50,194 nt of DNA from an uncultured Methylobacter sp. Its GTDB lineage: Bacteria; Pseudomonadota; Gammaproteobacteria; Methylococcales; Methylomonadaceae. Where the stretch lies: assembly GCA_903832775.1 (NCBI GenBank), contig CAILCX010000054.1:1-50194 (forward strand). The letters run 5' to 3'. Below the pieces are notes generated by a model, which ran no database searches, was not told the DNA's origin, and saw only the letters and a list, made by a program, of their open reading frames with translations. Of the stretch, positions 27,986 through 39,508 are shown in pieces. Position 1 is the first letter of the stretch. Every line of letters begins with the position of its first letter. The position numbers were made by a program, and so were the translations under genes.

Positions 27986-28180
27986 CTAACCTACAACTCC
28001 TGAACTGGCCTCTGCTTCCATCTTTTTCCTTTTATCGCATTTCTCCACACAAACACATTCCGCCTTGCTCATGCCGCCGCCGCAAGAACCTTTAATTGCG
28101 CGTCGACCAAAAATAACACCTATTGCCATAATTGCAATAACAATTAACATCACTGCAAAAGTTATTAAAAACATAGTCAT
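27986..28180 (-). CDS. nqrM: Na+-NQR maturation protein NqrM
   Basis: NqrM is a small membrane protein needed to assemble Na+-NQR, probably by delivering iron to the NqrD/NqrE centre. The 64-residue product has one N-terminal membrane helix (about 3-24) and a cysteine cluster (GSCGGGMSKAECVCVEKC). AGGAGAAG precedes ATG 28180. It lies downstream of nqrF, past a hairpin terminator. The apbE gene that often neighbours it is absent here. Confidence 0.92.
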   Translation of the reverse strand: MTMFLITFAVMLIVIAIMAIGVIFGRRAIKGSCGGGMSKAECVCVEKCDKRKKMEAEASSGVVG

Positions 28181-28214
28181 GGCTGCTTCTCCTAAAATTT
28201 CTATAATTCACTAA

Positions 28215-28256
28215 TAAAAAAAACGAGGATAAGACTAAGCCTACCCTCGTTTTTAT
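28215..28256. terminator. Terminator after nqrF
   Basis: ACGAGG (28223-28228) and CCTCGT (28245-28250) are the core arms of a stem that extends to nine pairs with one G-U. A/T tracts lie on both sides, so it can act in either direction. It lies between nqrF and nqrM. Confidence 0.8.
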
Positions 28257-28315
28257 TTTTACATGCCCTTAGCTACCATTAATAACCACTCAAGTAGACA
28301 GGAACTATTTGTCAA

Positions 28316-29536
28316 TTAACCGCCAAAATCATCCAACATAATGTTTTCAGGTTCTACGCCATTATCCAACAACATTTTGATGACTGCCGAGTTCATCATT
28401 GGCGGTCCACACATGTAAAACTCACAATCTTCCGGTGCCGGATGATTTTTCAAATACTCTTCAAAAAGAACATTATGAATAAAGCCGGTGTAACCCGTCC
28501 AGTTATCATCCGGTAAAGGATCTGACAACGCAACATGCCATTCAAAATTGTCATTTTCTTTGGCTAGCATATCAAAATCTTCTACATAGAACATTTCTCG
28601 TTTGCTGCGCGCACCATACCAGAATGACATTTTTCGCGTCGATTTGATCCGGCGTAATTGGTCAAAGATGTGTGAACGCATCGGCGCCATACCTGCACCA
28701 CCGCCCACAAAAACCATTTCCGCTTCAGTTTCTTTGGCATAAAACTCGCCATAAGGACCTGAAATAATACATTTATCACCCGGTTTCAAGTCAAAGATAT
28801 AAGAAGACATGATACCAGGCGGAACGCTATCAGGTGCACCGGGAGGCGGTGTCGCAATACGCACGTTCAGCATAATTTCTTTTTCTTCAGGATAACTTGC
28901 CATCGAATAAGCACGCAAAGCAGGTTCTTTTACGTCAGAAACATAACGCCATAAATTAAACTTATTCCAATCATCGCGGAAACGTTCTTCAACAGCAAAG
29001 TCACTATATTTGGCAATATGCGGAGGACATTCAATTTGAATATAACCGCCAGCACGATAGTTGATTTCCTCACCAGAAGGCAATTGCAGTACCAGTTCTT
29101 TAATGAACGTGGCAACGTTGTTATTGGACTTAACGGTACATTCCCATTTTTTCACACCAAAAACATCGTCTTCAACTTCGATGCTCATGTTATGTTTTAC
29201 AGAAACCTGACACGATAAACGTTCACCATGTGCAGCTTCACGTTTGGTGATATGCGTCAATTCTGTTGGCAGAATTTCACCGCCACCTGAATGCACGACC
29301 ACTTTACATTGAGCACACGTTCCGCCGCCGCCGCAAGCCGAGGAAACAAACAATCCATTATCTGCCAAAGCAGTTAACAGCTTCGATCCCACCGGCACAT
29401 GAATTTTCTTTTCATTATTGATCAGGATCTCAACATCTCCTTCAGCGACCAATTTGCTCTTAGCACCGATAATTACAAATACCAGTGCAATAACAAAAAC
29501 CGTGAAAATAATGATCCCTAATAGAATTTCCAGCAT
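28316..29536 (-). CDS. nqrF: Na+-translocating NADH:quinone oxidoreductase subunit F
   Basis: NqrF takes electrons from NADH. The 406-residue protein has an N-terminal membrane helix (about 3-25), then a 2Fe-2S ferredoxin domain with cysteines in [11 protein letters not shown] and RLSCQV. The FAD-binding domain has [11 protein letters not shown]. The NADH domain has [17 protein letters not shown] and a C-terminal [15 protein letters not shown]. It is the last gene of nqrABCDEF; a terminator follows. Confidence 0.96.
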   Translation of the reverse strand: MLEILLGIIIFTVFVIALVFVIIGAKSKLVAEGDVEILINNEKKIHVPVGSKLLTALADNGLFVSSACGGGGTCAQCKVVVHSGGGEILPTELTHITKREAAHGERLSCQVSVKHNMSIEVEDDVFGVKKWECTVKSNNNVATFIKELVLQLPSGEEINYRAGGYIQIECPPHIAKYSDFAVEERFRDDWNKFNLWRYVSDVKEPALRAYSMASYPEEKEIMLNVRIATPPPGAPDSVPPGIMSSYIFDLKPGDKCIISGPYGEFYAKETEAEMVFVGGGAGMAPMRSHIFDQLRRIKSTRKMSFWYGARSKREMFYVEDFDMLAKENDNFEWHVALSDPLPDDNWTGYTGFIHNVLFEEYLKNHPAPEDCEFYMCGPPMMNSAVIKMLLDNGVEPENIMLDDFGG

Positions 29537-29547
29537 TACGCAATTCC

Positions 29548-30156
29548 TTAAAGTTGGATTCCAGAGAAAGCCATGAAGCCAAGCGACATCAGACCCGCAG
29601 TAATAAATGTAATACCCAGTCCTTGTAAACCGACAGGAATATCACTGTATTTCAGTTTTTCGCGTACACCGGCCATAACCGTAATAGCCAATGCCCAACC
29701 AAGACCACTGCCAACTCCGTAAGTGACACTTTCGCCGAAATTATAGTCACGCTCAATCATAAATAAACTGCCACCAAGAATCGCGCAGTTTACAGTGATT
29801 AAAGGCAAGAAAACGCCCAAGGCGAAATACAAGGCAGGAAAGAATTTATCTAAAATCATTTCCAGAATTTGCACCAACGCCGCAATCATCCCGATACAGC
29901 TTAATAACGCCAAAAAGCTTAAATCAACACCGGTTATGCCTAACCAAGACAAGGCATCTTCTTTTAACAAAGCATGATAAACAACGTTATTGGCCGGAAC
30001 AGTAATCGCCTGTACCACCATTACTGCAATACCCAAACCCATAGCGGTTGATATTTTCTTGGAAACCGCGATGAATGTACACATCCCCAAGAAAAACGAC
30101 AACGCAAGGTTCTCAATAAAGACAGCCTTAACAAATAAACTGATATAAGCTTCCAT
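29548..30156 (-). CDS. nqrE: Na+-NQR subunit E
   Basis: NqrE is a membrane subunit that with NqrD holds an intramembrane iron centre. The 202-residue protein has six membrane helices, with [17 protein letters not shown] and [20 protein letters not shown]. The cysteines in these two segments are the expected iron ligands of the family. The start overlaps the nqrD stop by one base. Confidence 0.95.
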   Translation of the reverse strand: MEAYISLFVKAVFIENLALSFFLGMCTFIAVSKKISTAMGLGIAVMVVQAITVPANNVVYHALLKEDALSWLGITGVDLSFLALLSCIGMIAALVQILEMILDKFFPALYFALGVFLPLITVNCAILGGSLFMIERDYNFGESVTYGVGSGLGWALAITVMAGVREKLKYSDIPVGLQGLGITFITAGLMSLGFMAFSGIQL

Positions 30157-30845
30157 TAGTGATGCCCTCCTTCACCATGAGAAATCGACATAATCTTAAA
30201 TTCTACTTTTTCAGTTTGCTCAGGCTTCCATTGACGAACAGCCCAGATAATCAAACCAATAATAAAGAATGCACTCGGTGGCAATAACATCAGGCCATTT
30301 GGATCATACCAACCGCCGTCTTTGGTCAGCTTGAACACTTCTATGCCCAACAATTTACCGGAACCCAAAGTTTCTCTAAAAAACGCAACGATGATCAAAA
30401 TCAAGCTATAACCCAGACCGTTACCGATCCCGTCCATGAAACTTTCCAAAGGTGGATTTTTCATCGCATAACCTTCAGCACGTCCCATTACGATACAGTT
30501 AGTAATAATCAAGCCAACGAATACTGACAATTGTTTACTCACATCGTAAGCAAAAGCTTTAAGCAACTGATCAACCACGATCACTAATGATGCAATAATC
30601 GTCATTTGTACAATAATCCGGATACTGCTAGGAATATGGTTTCTGATTGCACTAATTGCCGCGCTTGAAAACGCCGTTACCAAAGTCAAGGCCAGCGCCA
30701 TAATCAGCGAAGTCGACATTTGTGAAGTTACCGCTAACGCTGAACAAATTCCTAAAACCTGCAATGTAATAGGATTGTCATTAACCAGTGGAGCAACTAA
30801 TACTTTTTTTGTTTCATCATTTAATACTGCAGTTACTGCACTCAT
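30156..30845 (-). CDS. nqrD: Na+-NQR subunit D
   Basis: NqrD is a six-helix membrane subunit homologous to NqrE. The 229-residue protein has [20 protein letters not shown] and [20 protein letters not shown], each with a cysteine expected to bind the shared iron centre. ATG 30845 overlaps the nqrC stop in an ATGA junction. Confidence 0.95.
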   Translation of the reverse strand: MSAVTAVLNDETKKVLVAPLVNDNPITLQVLGICSALAVTSQMSTSLIMALALTLVTAFSSAAISAIRNHIPSSIRIIVQMTIIASLVIVVDQLLKAFAYDVSKQLSVFVGLIITNCIVMGRAEGYAMKNPPLESFMDGIGNGLGYSLILIIVAFFRETLGSGKLLGIEVFKLTKDGGWYDPNGLMLLPPSAFFIIGLIIWAVRQWKPEQTEKVEFKIMSISHGEGGHH

Positions 30846-31765
30846 GACTTAACTCCTTTAACTGTTCTTACTTTAGCTAAATACGGGGAAAAACCTTCTT
30901 TACTCATCCAGTATCTGACCAGATTAGTCACACCGGTACTGGTTAAAGATGCCCCTGCCAAACCATCAACCTGATATTGAGAACCCGGTTTGGAATTATC
31001 AACCACGCCTTTAATCAGACTTAACGCAGGCTCGCCCATTTCAGCACTTTCAATCAAACCTTTTTCTGCTGCAGGTTGATCGCTTTCCGCATAGACTTTT
31101 TTGCCCTTCCAAAGCTCACGCCATTTTGGATTAACGACTTCACCACCCAATCCAGGAGTTTCCTGTTGGTCATAGAAGTTGATACTTTGAACAGTTTGCC
31201 CGTCAGCATCCAGAGACAAGAAACCATAAAGCGTCGACCATAAACCATAACCGTTTATAGGCAGAATAATAGACTTGATCTCACCCGATTCTTTAACTAA
31301 AAACACCTTGGCATATTTAGCTTTAATCCGGATGTGAGCAATATCCTTATCTTTTGGAATGGCGACACTTAATGCAGGATCTTTAGCGGCTTTACGTTGA
31401 TCGTATTCACCGACATTCATATCCTCAACATAGTCACCTGTTTCAAGATTGACGATTTTGGCTTCAATTTTTTCTTTAAACGCCGAGTCAATATCTTTGC
31501 CATCTTCAAGCAAACCAGCCACATCAAGAATATTTTTCTTCATGTCCAGCTCTTTGTTATGGACTTGCATAGACTTCAAGGCAACTGCAGAAAATGAAAC
31601 CAGAACCGCGCAAACCAGACACAGCGCAACGGCGATGGCAATAGTCTTTTCCAGACTATCGTTGCCCATGGCCAGCACTTTTTCACAGTAAACTTTAAAC
31701 TTTTGGTATTTCTCGCACTTCTCGAGCGCCTCACACATTTTATTCATTTGCTGGCACTTAAGCAT
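30842..31765 (-). CDS. nqrC: Na+-NQR subunit C, FMN-carrying
   Basis: NqrC carries a covalently bound FMN on its periplasmic domain. The open frame starts at ATG 31765, overlapping the nqrB stop, with AGAAGG upstream; it gives 307 residues. The first 32 residues ([16 protein letters not shown] and on) form a cysteine-rich extension not seen in typical NqrC, which would start at M33 (31669). A membrane helix follows (about 40-62). The flavin motif reads [13 protein letters not shown] near residues 266-278, where Vibrio-type NqrC has SGAT. The acceptor position is therefore Ser273 (coded TCT) instead of Thr. Confidence 0.93.
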   Translation of the reverse strand: MLKCQQMNKMCEALEKCEKYQKFKVYCEKVLAMGNDSLEKTIAIAVALCLVCAVLVSFSAVALKSMQVHNKELDMKKNILDVAGLLEDGKDIDSAFKEKIEAKIVNLETGDYVEDMNVGEYDQRKAAKDPALSVAIPKDKDIAHIRIKAKYAKVFLVKESGEIKSIILPINGYGLWSTLYGFLSLDADGQTVQSINFYDQQETPGLGGEVVNPKWRELWKGKKVYAESDQPAAEKGLIESAEMGEPALSLIKGVVDNSKPGSQYQVDGLAGASLTSTGVTNLVRYWMSKEGFSPYLAKVRTVKGVKS

Positions 31766-32959
31766 GACGTTTCATCCTTCTACTAATATTGGCCTGAATG
31801 ACAAAATAGTCGATCGTAGGCGCAAACATATTGGAAAACAAAATTGCCAGCATAATACCTTCTGGAAATGCCGGATTAACAACCCTGATTAAGACCGTCA
31901 TACCACCAACTAATGCACCATACACCCAACGTCCGGTATCGGTCATTGCCGCACTGACAGGATCGGTTGCCATGTAAACCATGCCAAACGCAAAGCCGCC
32001 CATGGTCAAATGCCAGTACCAAGGTAACGCAAACATTTGATTGGTATCGCTGCCGATAACATTAAACAACAAGGATGTCGCTACCATGCCGGCAAAAACA
32101 CCACCCATGATGCGATAAGAAGCTACTTTGGTGTACAACAGAAAAGCCGCACCAATCAAAATAGCCAAGGTTGACGTTTCGCCAAGACAACCCGGCTCAA
32201 ACCCAAAAAAGGTTTGTAACCAGCTGTAATGTGCAGAGTAAATCGCTTCCAGACCGCCATTTGCAGCCAAACCCAAAGGCGTTGCCGCTGTATAACCGTC
32301 AACCGCAACCCAAACCGAATCACCGGAAATAGACGCAGGATAAGCGAAGTATAAAAACGCACGCCCGGTCAAAGCAGGGTTCAAAAAGTTTTTACCCGTT
32401 CCGCCGAAGACTTCCTTACCGATAACAATACCGAAGGAAATACCCAGAGCCACCTGCCACAAAGGCATATCGGGCGGCATAATCAAGGTGTACAACATTG
32501 ACGATACCAAAAAGCCTTCATTGACTTCATGTCCACGAACGGTAGCGAACAATACTTCCCATACACCACCAACAGCCAGCGTGATTATATAAATAGGCAG
32601 GAAGTACAAAGCGCCGTGAACCATATTCGAAAACGGGTTCATGGTACTGTAGCCGAAGATCATCATCGGAATACTGCGCCAGCCTGGAGCTTGCTCCATA
32701 CCCATAGCAGCCATCGCCAAATTTGCTTGATAACCTGTATTATACAAGGCCATCAAAATACAAAAAAACGTTGCGATAACCACAAAAGTCATGGTTCGTT
32801 TCAGGTCATTACCATCACGAACATGCGTTGTGCCACGCGTGACATCAGCCGGTGTATAGATAAAAGTATCTACCATCTCATAGAGACCGTAATACTTCTC
32901 GAGCCGACCACCTTTGGTGAAATTCGGTTCTATGCTATCTAAAAAATCTCTAGGCGACA

Positions 32960-32960
<1 letters not shown>
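31758..32960 (-). CDS. nqrB: Na+-NQR subunit B, FMN-carrying
   Basis: NqrB is the large membrane subunit, carrying covalent FMN and non-covalent riboflavin and likely forming the Na+ path. The 400-residue protein has about ten membrane helices. The flavin-attachment region reads [10 protein letters not shown] (221-230) with the acceptor threonine T227 kept. [19 protein letters not shown] and the [18 protein letters not shown] segment are typical of the family. ATG 32960 shares one base with the nqrA stop. Confidence 0.95.
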
Positions 32961-34596
<1,636 letters not shown>

Positions 34597-37506
34597 ATGA
34601 CAAAAAAAACCATGACGACTGACTCAAGGCGCCAGCTTACGCAATCCAAGCCCTTTCCAATTGTAGGCTTAGGCGCATCGGCCGGTGGACTTGAAGCGTT
34701 CGAGCAATTTTTCAGAAATACACCCGCCAATACAGGCATGGCTTTTGTTTTAGTTTCACATCTTGACCCCAGCCACGCCAGCATACTTACTGAAATCTTG
34801 CAACGCACCACATCAATGCAGGTGGTTGAAGCCCAAGATCAAATGTCCATTGCTCCAAACTGTGTCTACGTCATTCCACCCAACCGAGACATGACTATTT
34901 TTCATGGTATTTTGCAACTTAGCATACCAGCCATGCCCCACGGGCAGCGCATGCCAATAGATGCTTTCCTGCGCTCACTGGCTGAAGACCAGCAAGAAAA
35001 CACAATTGGCATTATTCTGTCCGGTACCGGCACTGATGGCACACTCGGCTTACGAGCCATTTTGGGCGCAGGCGGCATCACTGTGGCCCAGGAACCGAGT
35101 AGCGCAAGATTCGATGGCATGCCTACCAGCGCCATACAAGCAGGCTATGTCAGTCATGTTTTAACCGCAGAAAAAATGTCAGAGATACTGCTCTCAGACG
35201 TTCATACACTGACCCAACAACCCGCCATGCCGGTCATCGCCTTAAGTGGCATCAATCGTATCCTCATGCAATTACGCAGCAGTACCGGTCACGACTTTTC
35301 ACTCTACAAAAAATCCACTATTACCCGGCGCATTCAAAGACGCATGACGCAAAACAACATAGAAGACACCGAAAGCTATGCACTGTTTCTGAAGGAACAT
35401 CCGGTTGAAATTTCTTCCTTATTCAAGGAACTACTCATTAACGTCACCAACTTCTTTCGCGACCCTGAAGCGTTTATGACGCTGAAAAACGATATTTTGC
35501 CAGCACTGCTGGCCAATAAACCTGACGACTACACTTTTCGCGTTTGGATAGCCGGTTGTGCCACCGGTGAAGAAGCTTATTCGCTTGCAATTGTGCTACG
35601 CGAATTAATGGATGAGCATAACTACGATTTTAAAGCCCAGCTTTACAGCACCGATCTTGCTGAAGACGCTATCAGCACTGCCCGTTCCGGTTTTTATCCA
35701 CCCAATATTACCCTGGATATTACCCCAGAACGGTTGCGCCGCTTCTTTATAAAGGAAGATGGCGGTTTTCGGGTAAAAAAAGAAATTCGTGAAATGGTAG
35801 TATTTGCTACACAGAACGTTATTAAAGACCCTCCTTTCACTAAACTCGATCTGCTGAGTTGCCGCAATTTGATGATTTATCTCGAGCCTGAACTTCAAAA
35901 CCGCCTGATTCCCGCTTTTCATTATGCGCTTAAGCCGGGTGGGGTTCTTTTTCTGTCACCGTCTGAAAGTATTGGCAGTCATACAGAACTTTTTGCGCCA
36001 CTTAACCGCAAATGGAAGTTTTATCGGTCGACTCCATCAATCAACTCAACCCGTGCTGTTTTAAATAACTCATTAAGCTGGACGCCACAACCAGCTCATA
36101 AAACTCCAGATGAAGTCATTGCATCCTCAAAGGAAACCAATATTGCCGAACTAACCCGGCGAACGCTATTGCAACTTTACGCGCCTGCTTCAATTGTAAC
36201 TGATCACAAAGGTCACATCCTTTACGTCTATGGTGAAACAGGAAAATATTTGCGACCCGCACCCGGCCAAGCGTCGCTTAACATGGTCGATATGGCCAAA
36301 GAAGGCCTGCAAACGGAACTGCGCTATGCGATTCAGTCAGTCGGCTCAGCCATGCCAATGCTTAACCGCGAAGTTTCCATCAAAACTAACGGTGATTTTC
36401 ATCCCGTATCACTCACTGTAAGAACGCTTTCAAATCCGAATAACCAATCCCATCTGCTACTGGTCAGCTTTCAAGAGTTAACTACACCCATAGCAAATAA
36501 GTCATTGCGTCCCACCCGCTCTTCAAAACCTGAACAGATAAACCAAATTGAAGAGCTTAAAATCGAACTGGCCTATACCAAAGAAAATCTCCAGGCCACT
36601 ATCGAGGAACAGCTCGCATCAAACGAAGAGCTTAAATGCACCAATGAAGAAATGCAGTCTACCAACGAAGAACTGCAATCAACTAACGAAGAACTGGAGA
36701 CATCCAAAGAAGAGTTACAATCGATTAATGAAGAATTGGTCACTGTAAACTCAGAGCTACAAGCCAAAATTATTCAATTGGCTGATATGCAAAATGACAT
36801 GAAGAATCTGCTCGACAACATCCACATCGGCACAATCTTCCTTGATCAACAACTTATCATCAGGCGTTTTACAAGAGACGCAACTCAAATTTACCGCCTG
36901 GTTGCCTCGGATGTTGGGCGCGCATTAAGCGACATCAAACCTGAACTGGAAGGCGAAGATTTATTGGACGCTGCAAATGCGGTACTTGACAACCTGATCC
37001 CCATAGAACGGGAAGTTAAAACGGCAAGCGGTAATTTATATATTGCCCGAATCCAGCCTTACCGAACCCTAGAAAACATGATCGATGGCGTAGTTATGAC
37101 CTTTACCAATGTCACAGAACACACCAAATCAATCGCCTCACAAGATTCGAGACTATTGGCTGAAAACATCGTCAATACGGTGCGAGAACCACTTTTGATC
37201 CTCAATGAGGCATTGCTGATCGTCACTGCCAATCGCTCATTTTATGATTTTTTTAAAGTCACTGAGGATCAAACACGAGGAAGACCTGTTTATGAACTGG
37301 GTAACGGGCAATGGAACATTACAGCCCTGCGTGACTTATTAAAAGTGGCTTTAGCAGACAACCAGACTTTTGATAACTTTCTGGTGGAATATGATTTTCC
37401 TTATATCGGCCATCGAAAATTGCTGCTAAACGCCAGAAACATTATCAACAACAATCACTTATCGGAATCGAAACTCATATTGCTGGCAATGAATGAAGTA
37501 AGCTAA
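34597..37506 (+). CDS. CheB-CheR fusion protein with coiled coil and PAS domains
   Basis: This 969-residue protein joins a methylesterase, a methyltransferase and sensor domains. The CheB domain (about 20-200) has the catalytic Ser28 (GASAGG), His55 (VSHLDPSH) and Asp147 (SGTGTDG). The CheR domain (about 215-480) has the SAM-binding IAGCATGEEAYSLA and LLSCRNLMIYLEPELQNRL. A PAS-like region (about 515-640) follows, then a coiled coil of repeated (S)TNEELQ units (about 650-720) and two more PAS domains to the end. No kinase or cyclase domain follows, unlike many relatives, so it may signal through a partner. It is transcribed away from nqrA. No other chemotaxis genes are nearby. Confidence 0.9.
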   Translation: MTKKTMTTDSRRQLTQSKPFPIVGLGASAGGLEAFEQFFRNTPANTGMAFVLVSHLDPSHASILTEILQRTTSMQVVEAQDQMSIAPNCVYVIPPNRDMTIFHGILQLSIPAMPHGQRMPIDAFLRSLAEDQQENTIGIILSGTGTDGTLGLRAILGAGGITVAQEPSSARFDGMPTSAIQAGYVSHVLTAEKMSEILLSDVHTLTQQPAMPVIALSGINRILMQLRSSTGHDFSLYKKSTITRRIQRRMTQNNIEDTESYALFLKEHPVEISSLFKELLINVTNFFRDPEAFMTLKNDILPALLANKPDDYTFRVWIAGCATGEEAYSLAIVLRELMDEHNYDFKAQLYSTDLAEDAISTARSGFYPPNITLDITPERLRRFFIKEDGGFRVKKEIREMVVFATQNVIKDPPFTKLDLLSCRNLMIYLEPELQNRLIPAFHYALKPGGVLFLSPSESIGSHTELFAPLNRKWKFYRSTPSINSTRAVLNNSLSWTPQPAHKTPDEVIASSKETNIAELTRRTLLQLYAPASIVTDHKGHILYVYGETGKYLRPAPGQASLNMVDMAKEGLQTELRYAIQSVGSAMPMLNREVSIKTNGDFHPVSLTVRTLSNPNNQSHLLLVSFQELTTPIANKSLRPTRSSKPEQINQIEELKIELAYTKENLQATIEEQLASNEELKCTNEEMQSTNEELQSTNEELETSKEELQSINEELVTVNSELQAKIIQLADMQNDMKNLLDNIHIGTIFLDQQLIIRRFTRDATQIYRLVASDVGRALSDIKPELEGEDLLDAANAVLDNLIPIEREVKTASGNLYIARIQPYRTLENMIDGVVMTFTNVTEHTKSIASQDSRLLAENIVNTVREPLLILNEALLIVTANRSFYDFFKVTEDQTRGRPVYELGNGQWNITALRDLLKVALADNQTFDNFLVEYDFPYIGHRKLLLNARNIINNNHLSESKLILLAMNEVS

Positions 37507-37527
37507 AAATCATAAAACCGAAGGATG

Positions 37528-37563
37528 CTTTTAACTCCAATCAGTAATATCTGGAGTTAAAAG
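37528..37563. terminator. Hairpin between cheB-cheR fusion and ssb
   Basis: CTTTTAACTCCA (37528-37539) and TGGAGTTAAAAG (37552-37563) are perfect 12-base arms with a 12-base loop. It separates convergent genes and probably ends both transcripts, with the stem's own T-rich ends serving as the tail. Confidence 0.7.
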
Positions 37564-37592
37564 ACACTATGCATATTTATTACAGATGCTTT

Positions 37593-38087
37593 TTAAAACG
37601 GGATGTCATCATCAAAATCATCATAATTTGGCGGTGGCGGTGGCATAGAGCCAGAACTGTTTTGAGGGGCCGACGGTTTGGATTGATTGAACGATTTTGT
37701 CGACGGTGGTTCAGTTGCGGCACTGGAATACTCACCGCCAAACTCCGAGGTACCGCCGCTACGGCTATCCAACATATTCATATTTTCGGCGACTATTTCA
37801 GTGCTATAGCGATCCTGGCCGTCCGGTCCCTGCCATTTTTGAGTGCGAATACGTCCTTCAATATACGCCTGACTGCCTTTTTTTAAATACTCACCCGCAA
37901 TTTCAGCCAAACGATTAAAAAACACCACCCGATGCCATTCCGTTTCTTCTTTGCGCTCACCGGTCTGTTTGTCTTTCCAGCGTCGGGAAGTGGCAAGACG
38001 AATAGTCGTAACCGCTGCGCCACTAGGCAAAAAACGAGCCTCTGGATCAGCACCCAATCTTCCGATTAACATCACTTTATTCAACAT
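37593..38087 (-). CDS. ssb: Single-stranded DNA-binding protein
   Basis: SSB coats single-stranded DNA in replication and repair. The 164-residue protein has the OB fold (1-110, with [40 protein letters not shown] and [12 protein letters not shown]). A Ser/Gly/Pro-rich linker follows, then the acidic tip DDDIPF that binds partner proteins. It has its own leader with a palindrome near 38116-38137. The neighbours are unrelated to replication. Confidence 0.96.
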   Translation of the reverse strand: MLNKVMLIGRLGADPEARFLPSGAAVTTIRLATSRRWKDKQTGERKEETEWHRVVFFNRLAEIAGEYLKKGSQAYIEGRIRTQKWQGPDGQDRYSTEIVAENMNMLDSRSGGTSEFGGEYSSAATEPPSTKSFNQSKPSAPQNSSGSMPPPPPNYDDFDDDIPF

Positions 38088-38115
38088 CTATATCTCCTGT
38101 TATTTAAGCCTGTTC

Positions 38116-38137
38116 AATGACAATAATATTTGTCATT
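38116..38137. promoter_or_regulatory. Palindrome in ssb leader
   Basis: AATGACAA (38116-38123) and TTGTCATT (38130-38137) are perfect arms with a 6-base centre, about 29 bases upstream of the ssb start. It could be an operator or a leader hairpin. It does not match the LexA box. Confidence 0.4.
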
Positions 38138-38283
38138 TTGTATTCTTGAGGTCTACCTAGTGTATAGGCATGACTCCTATAAACAGCAATATTATGCATT
38201 TGTTATAAGATACAACAACAGTTTTTAGTTGGCACGTTTAGCCAAAAATGATATCTGGCAATTTTAATATGACGATTCCGAAT

Positions 38284-38448
38284 TTATTTAACTTCCAGTT
38301 TGACTCGCCGAATATATCTGCAAAATGCTTTAGCTTGTAAACCGTACAAACGACTCCAAGTATCTGACGGCACTACCGCGTTGTAACTTTTAATTTTAAT
38401 TATTTTATATAGTTTGAAGGCTTGATAGGTTAAATCTTGAGGACTCAT
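38284..38448 (-). CDS. Possible small protein, 54 residues
   Basis: An open frame from ATG 38448 to TAA 38284 codes MSPQDLTYQAFKLYKIIKIK and ends RYIRRVKLEVK. The product is basic, with no signal peptide and no family I recognise. No good ribosome site precedes the ATG. It fills part of a 545-base gap between ssb and the next gene, which otherwise shows nothing. Chance occurrence is quite possible. Confidence 0.3.
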   Translation of the reverse strand: MSPQDLTYQAFKLYKIIKIKSYNAVVPSDTWSRLYGLQAKAFCRYIRRVKLEVK

Positions 38449-38633
38449 AGTGACAATTTTCCATTTTTGTTAAAAATTTTAAATTCGTCGCTTATGCTAT
38501 ATTAAAAAATCGATTATCGGTATATCGTAAAATACTTAGATCATCACAAACTTTGCATTACTTACAATAACTACTGCCACCCAATAAAACTCCATAACCC
38601 TTGATTTAAAAGGATATCTACAGATTAAAATAT

Positions 38634-39146
38634 TTATTCTACAGGGACTCCATCCTTAAAATAAATCACGCCAATTTTAATTCCGTTCTCATCCCACATC
38701 GTAACCGGTCCATTCTTTTTTCCGTCTTTATATATTATCTCAATATACTTTTTATCTTTACGGCCATTATTTGATGATCCACTTTGTTTACTGTCATTAG
38801 AAATGTCTTTACCTGTATTAGCATGATATTCATAGTACGTCCCTGTAAAAGGTTTTACTTGATTAGGTAAATAGGCAATATCGTTTCTAATTTCCAAATC
38901 TTCAGAAGTAACAATTTCCTTATGCTTTACATCTTTAAAGGCCCGGTTTTCATTTGCACTTTTTAATTTTATTTTTTTTCGTTTTAGGCCATGACTTTTT
39001 GACTGTGCTTTCGCTACTATTGATTTTGAATCAGCTGCTTTATGTATAACTCGATGTTTAGACGTTAATTTTTCTAACACTCTTATATCAGCATCACATA
39101 CCGGGGCAAATAAAAACAACAGTAATAAACATATCATTTTATACAT
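38634..39146 (-). CDS. Secreted protein with MORN/YwqK-like repeats
   Basis: The 170-residue product has a signal peptide (about 1-19, ending CDA). A basic Lys/Ser-rich middle (about 25-75) follows. The C-terminal part (about 85-168) has MORN_2/YwqK-type strands: NQVKPFTGTYYEYHANTG, IEIIYKDGKKNGPVTMWDEN and IGVIYFKDG. Such repeats form beta-hairpin stacks of unknown binding role. A Ser/Asn/Lys-rich insert (DISNDSKQSGSSNNGRKDK) interrupts the repeats. The location is probably periplasmic or extracellular. It has no clear operon partner. Confidence 0.7.
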   Translation of the reverse strand: MYKMICLLLLFLFAPVCDADIRVLEKLTSKHRVIHKAADSKSIVAKAQSKSHGLKRKKIKLKSANENRAFKDVKHKEIVTSEDLEIRNDIAYLPNQVKPFTGTYYEYHANTGKDISNDSKQSGSSNNGRKDKKYIEIIYKDGKKNGPVTMWDENGIKIGVIYFKDGVPVE

Positions 39147-39508
39147 TGAGCTACCTCGTTAATTAATTTCATTCCCACATCTATTGTTAACGCTGAACTG
39201 CTTAGTCTCCGAACTGCCTTTAGTAACACCCAATCTAAAGAAATTGCACATATTCCCCTTAAATCGATTTGATTCAGCAACCATAATATTGAGTTTGCTT
39301 CAAAAATTTCATTTGATAAACCTTAACATTAGGAAGCAGTGCATTACAACCAATAACAAAAAAAACAATAGCTTGAGTAGCTTAATTAGAACGCGGGCGG
39401 AGACTTGTATTTTGATTCAATACATTCACCATTAAAAATATCAACAGTATCAACATTCCTACGAGTACAATACCAAAAAAATTCTATTTATCGATTGAGG
39501 AACTATAG
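39147..39508. other. Intergenic gap between divergent genes
   Basis: About 360 AT-rich bases separate the MORN-type gene (minus) from the coiled-coil gene (plus). An 83-codon open frame inside it has no family resemblance or good start site and is not called. No RNA gene or hairpin is obvious. Confidence 0.4.

Noticed and set aside
36600-36760. Repetitive DNA array inside the CheB-CheR gene
   Set aside because: The repeated units code the known NEELQ coiled-coil heptads of this protein family, so this is protein-level repetition and not a CRISPR or satellite array.
39184-39435. 83-codon frame in the gap before the coiled-coil gene
   Set aside because: AT-rich, no start site, no recognisable protein pattern.
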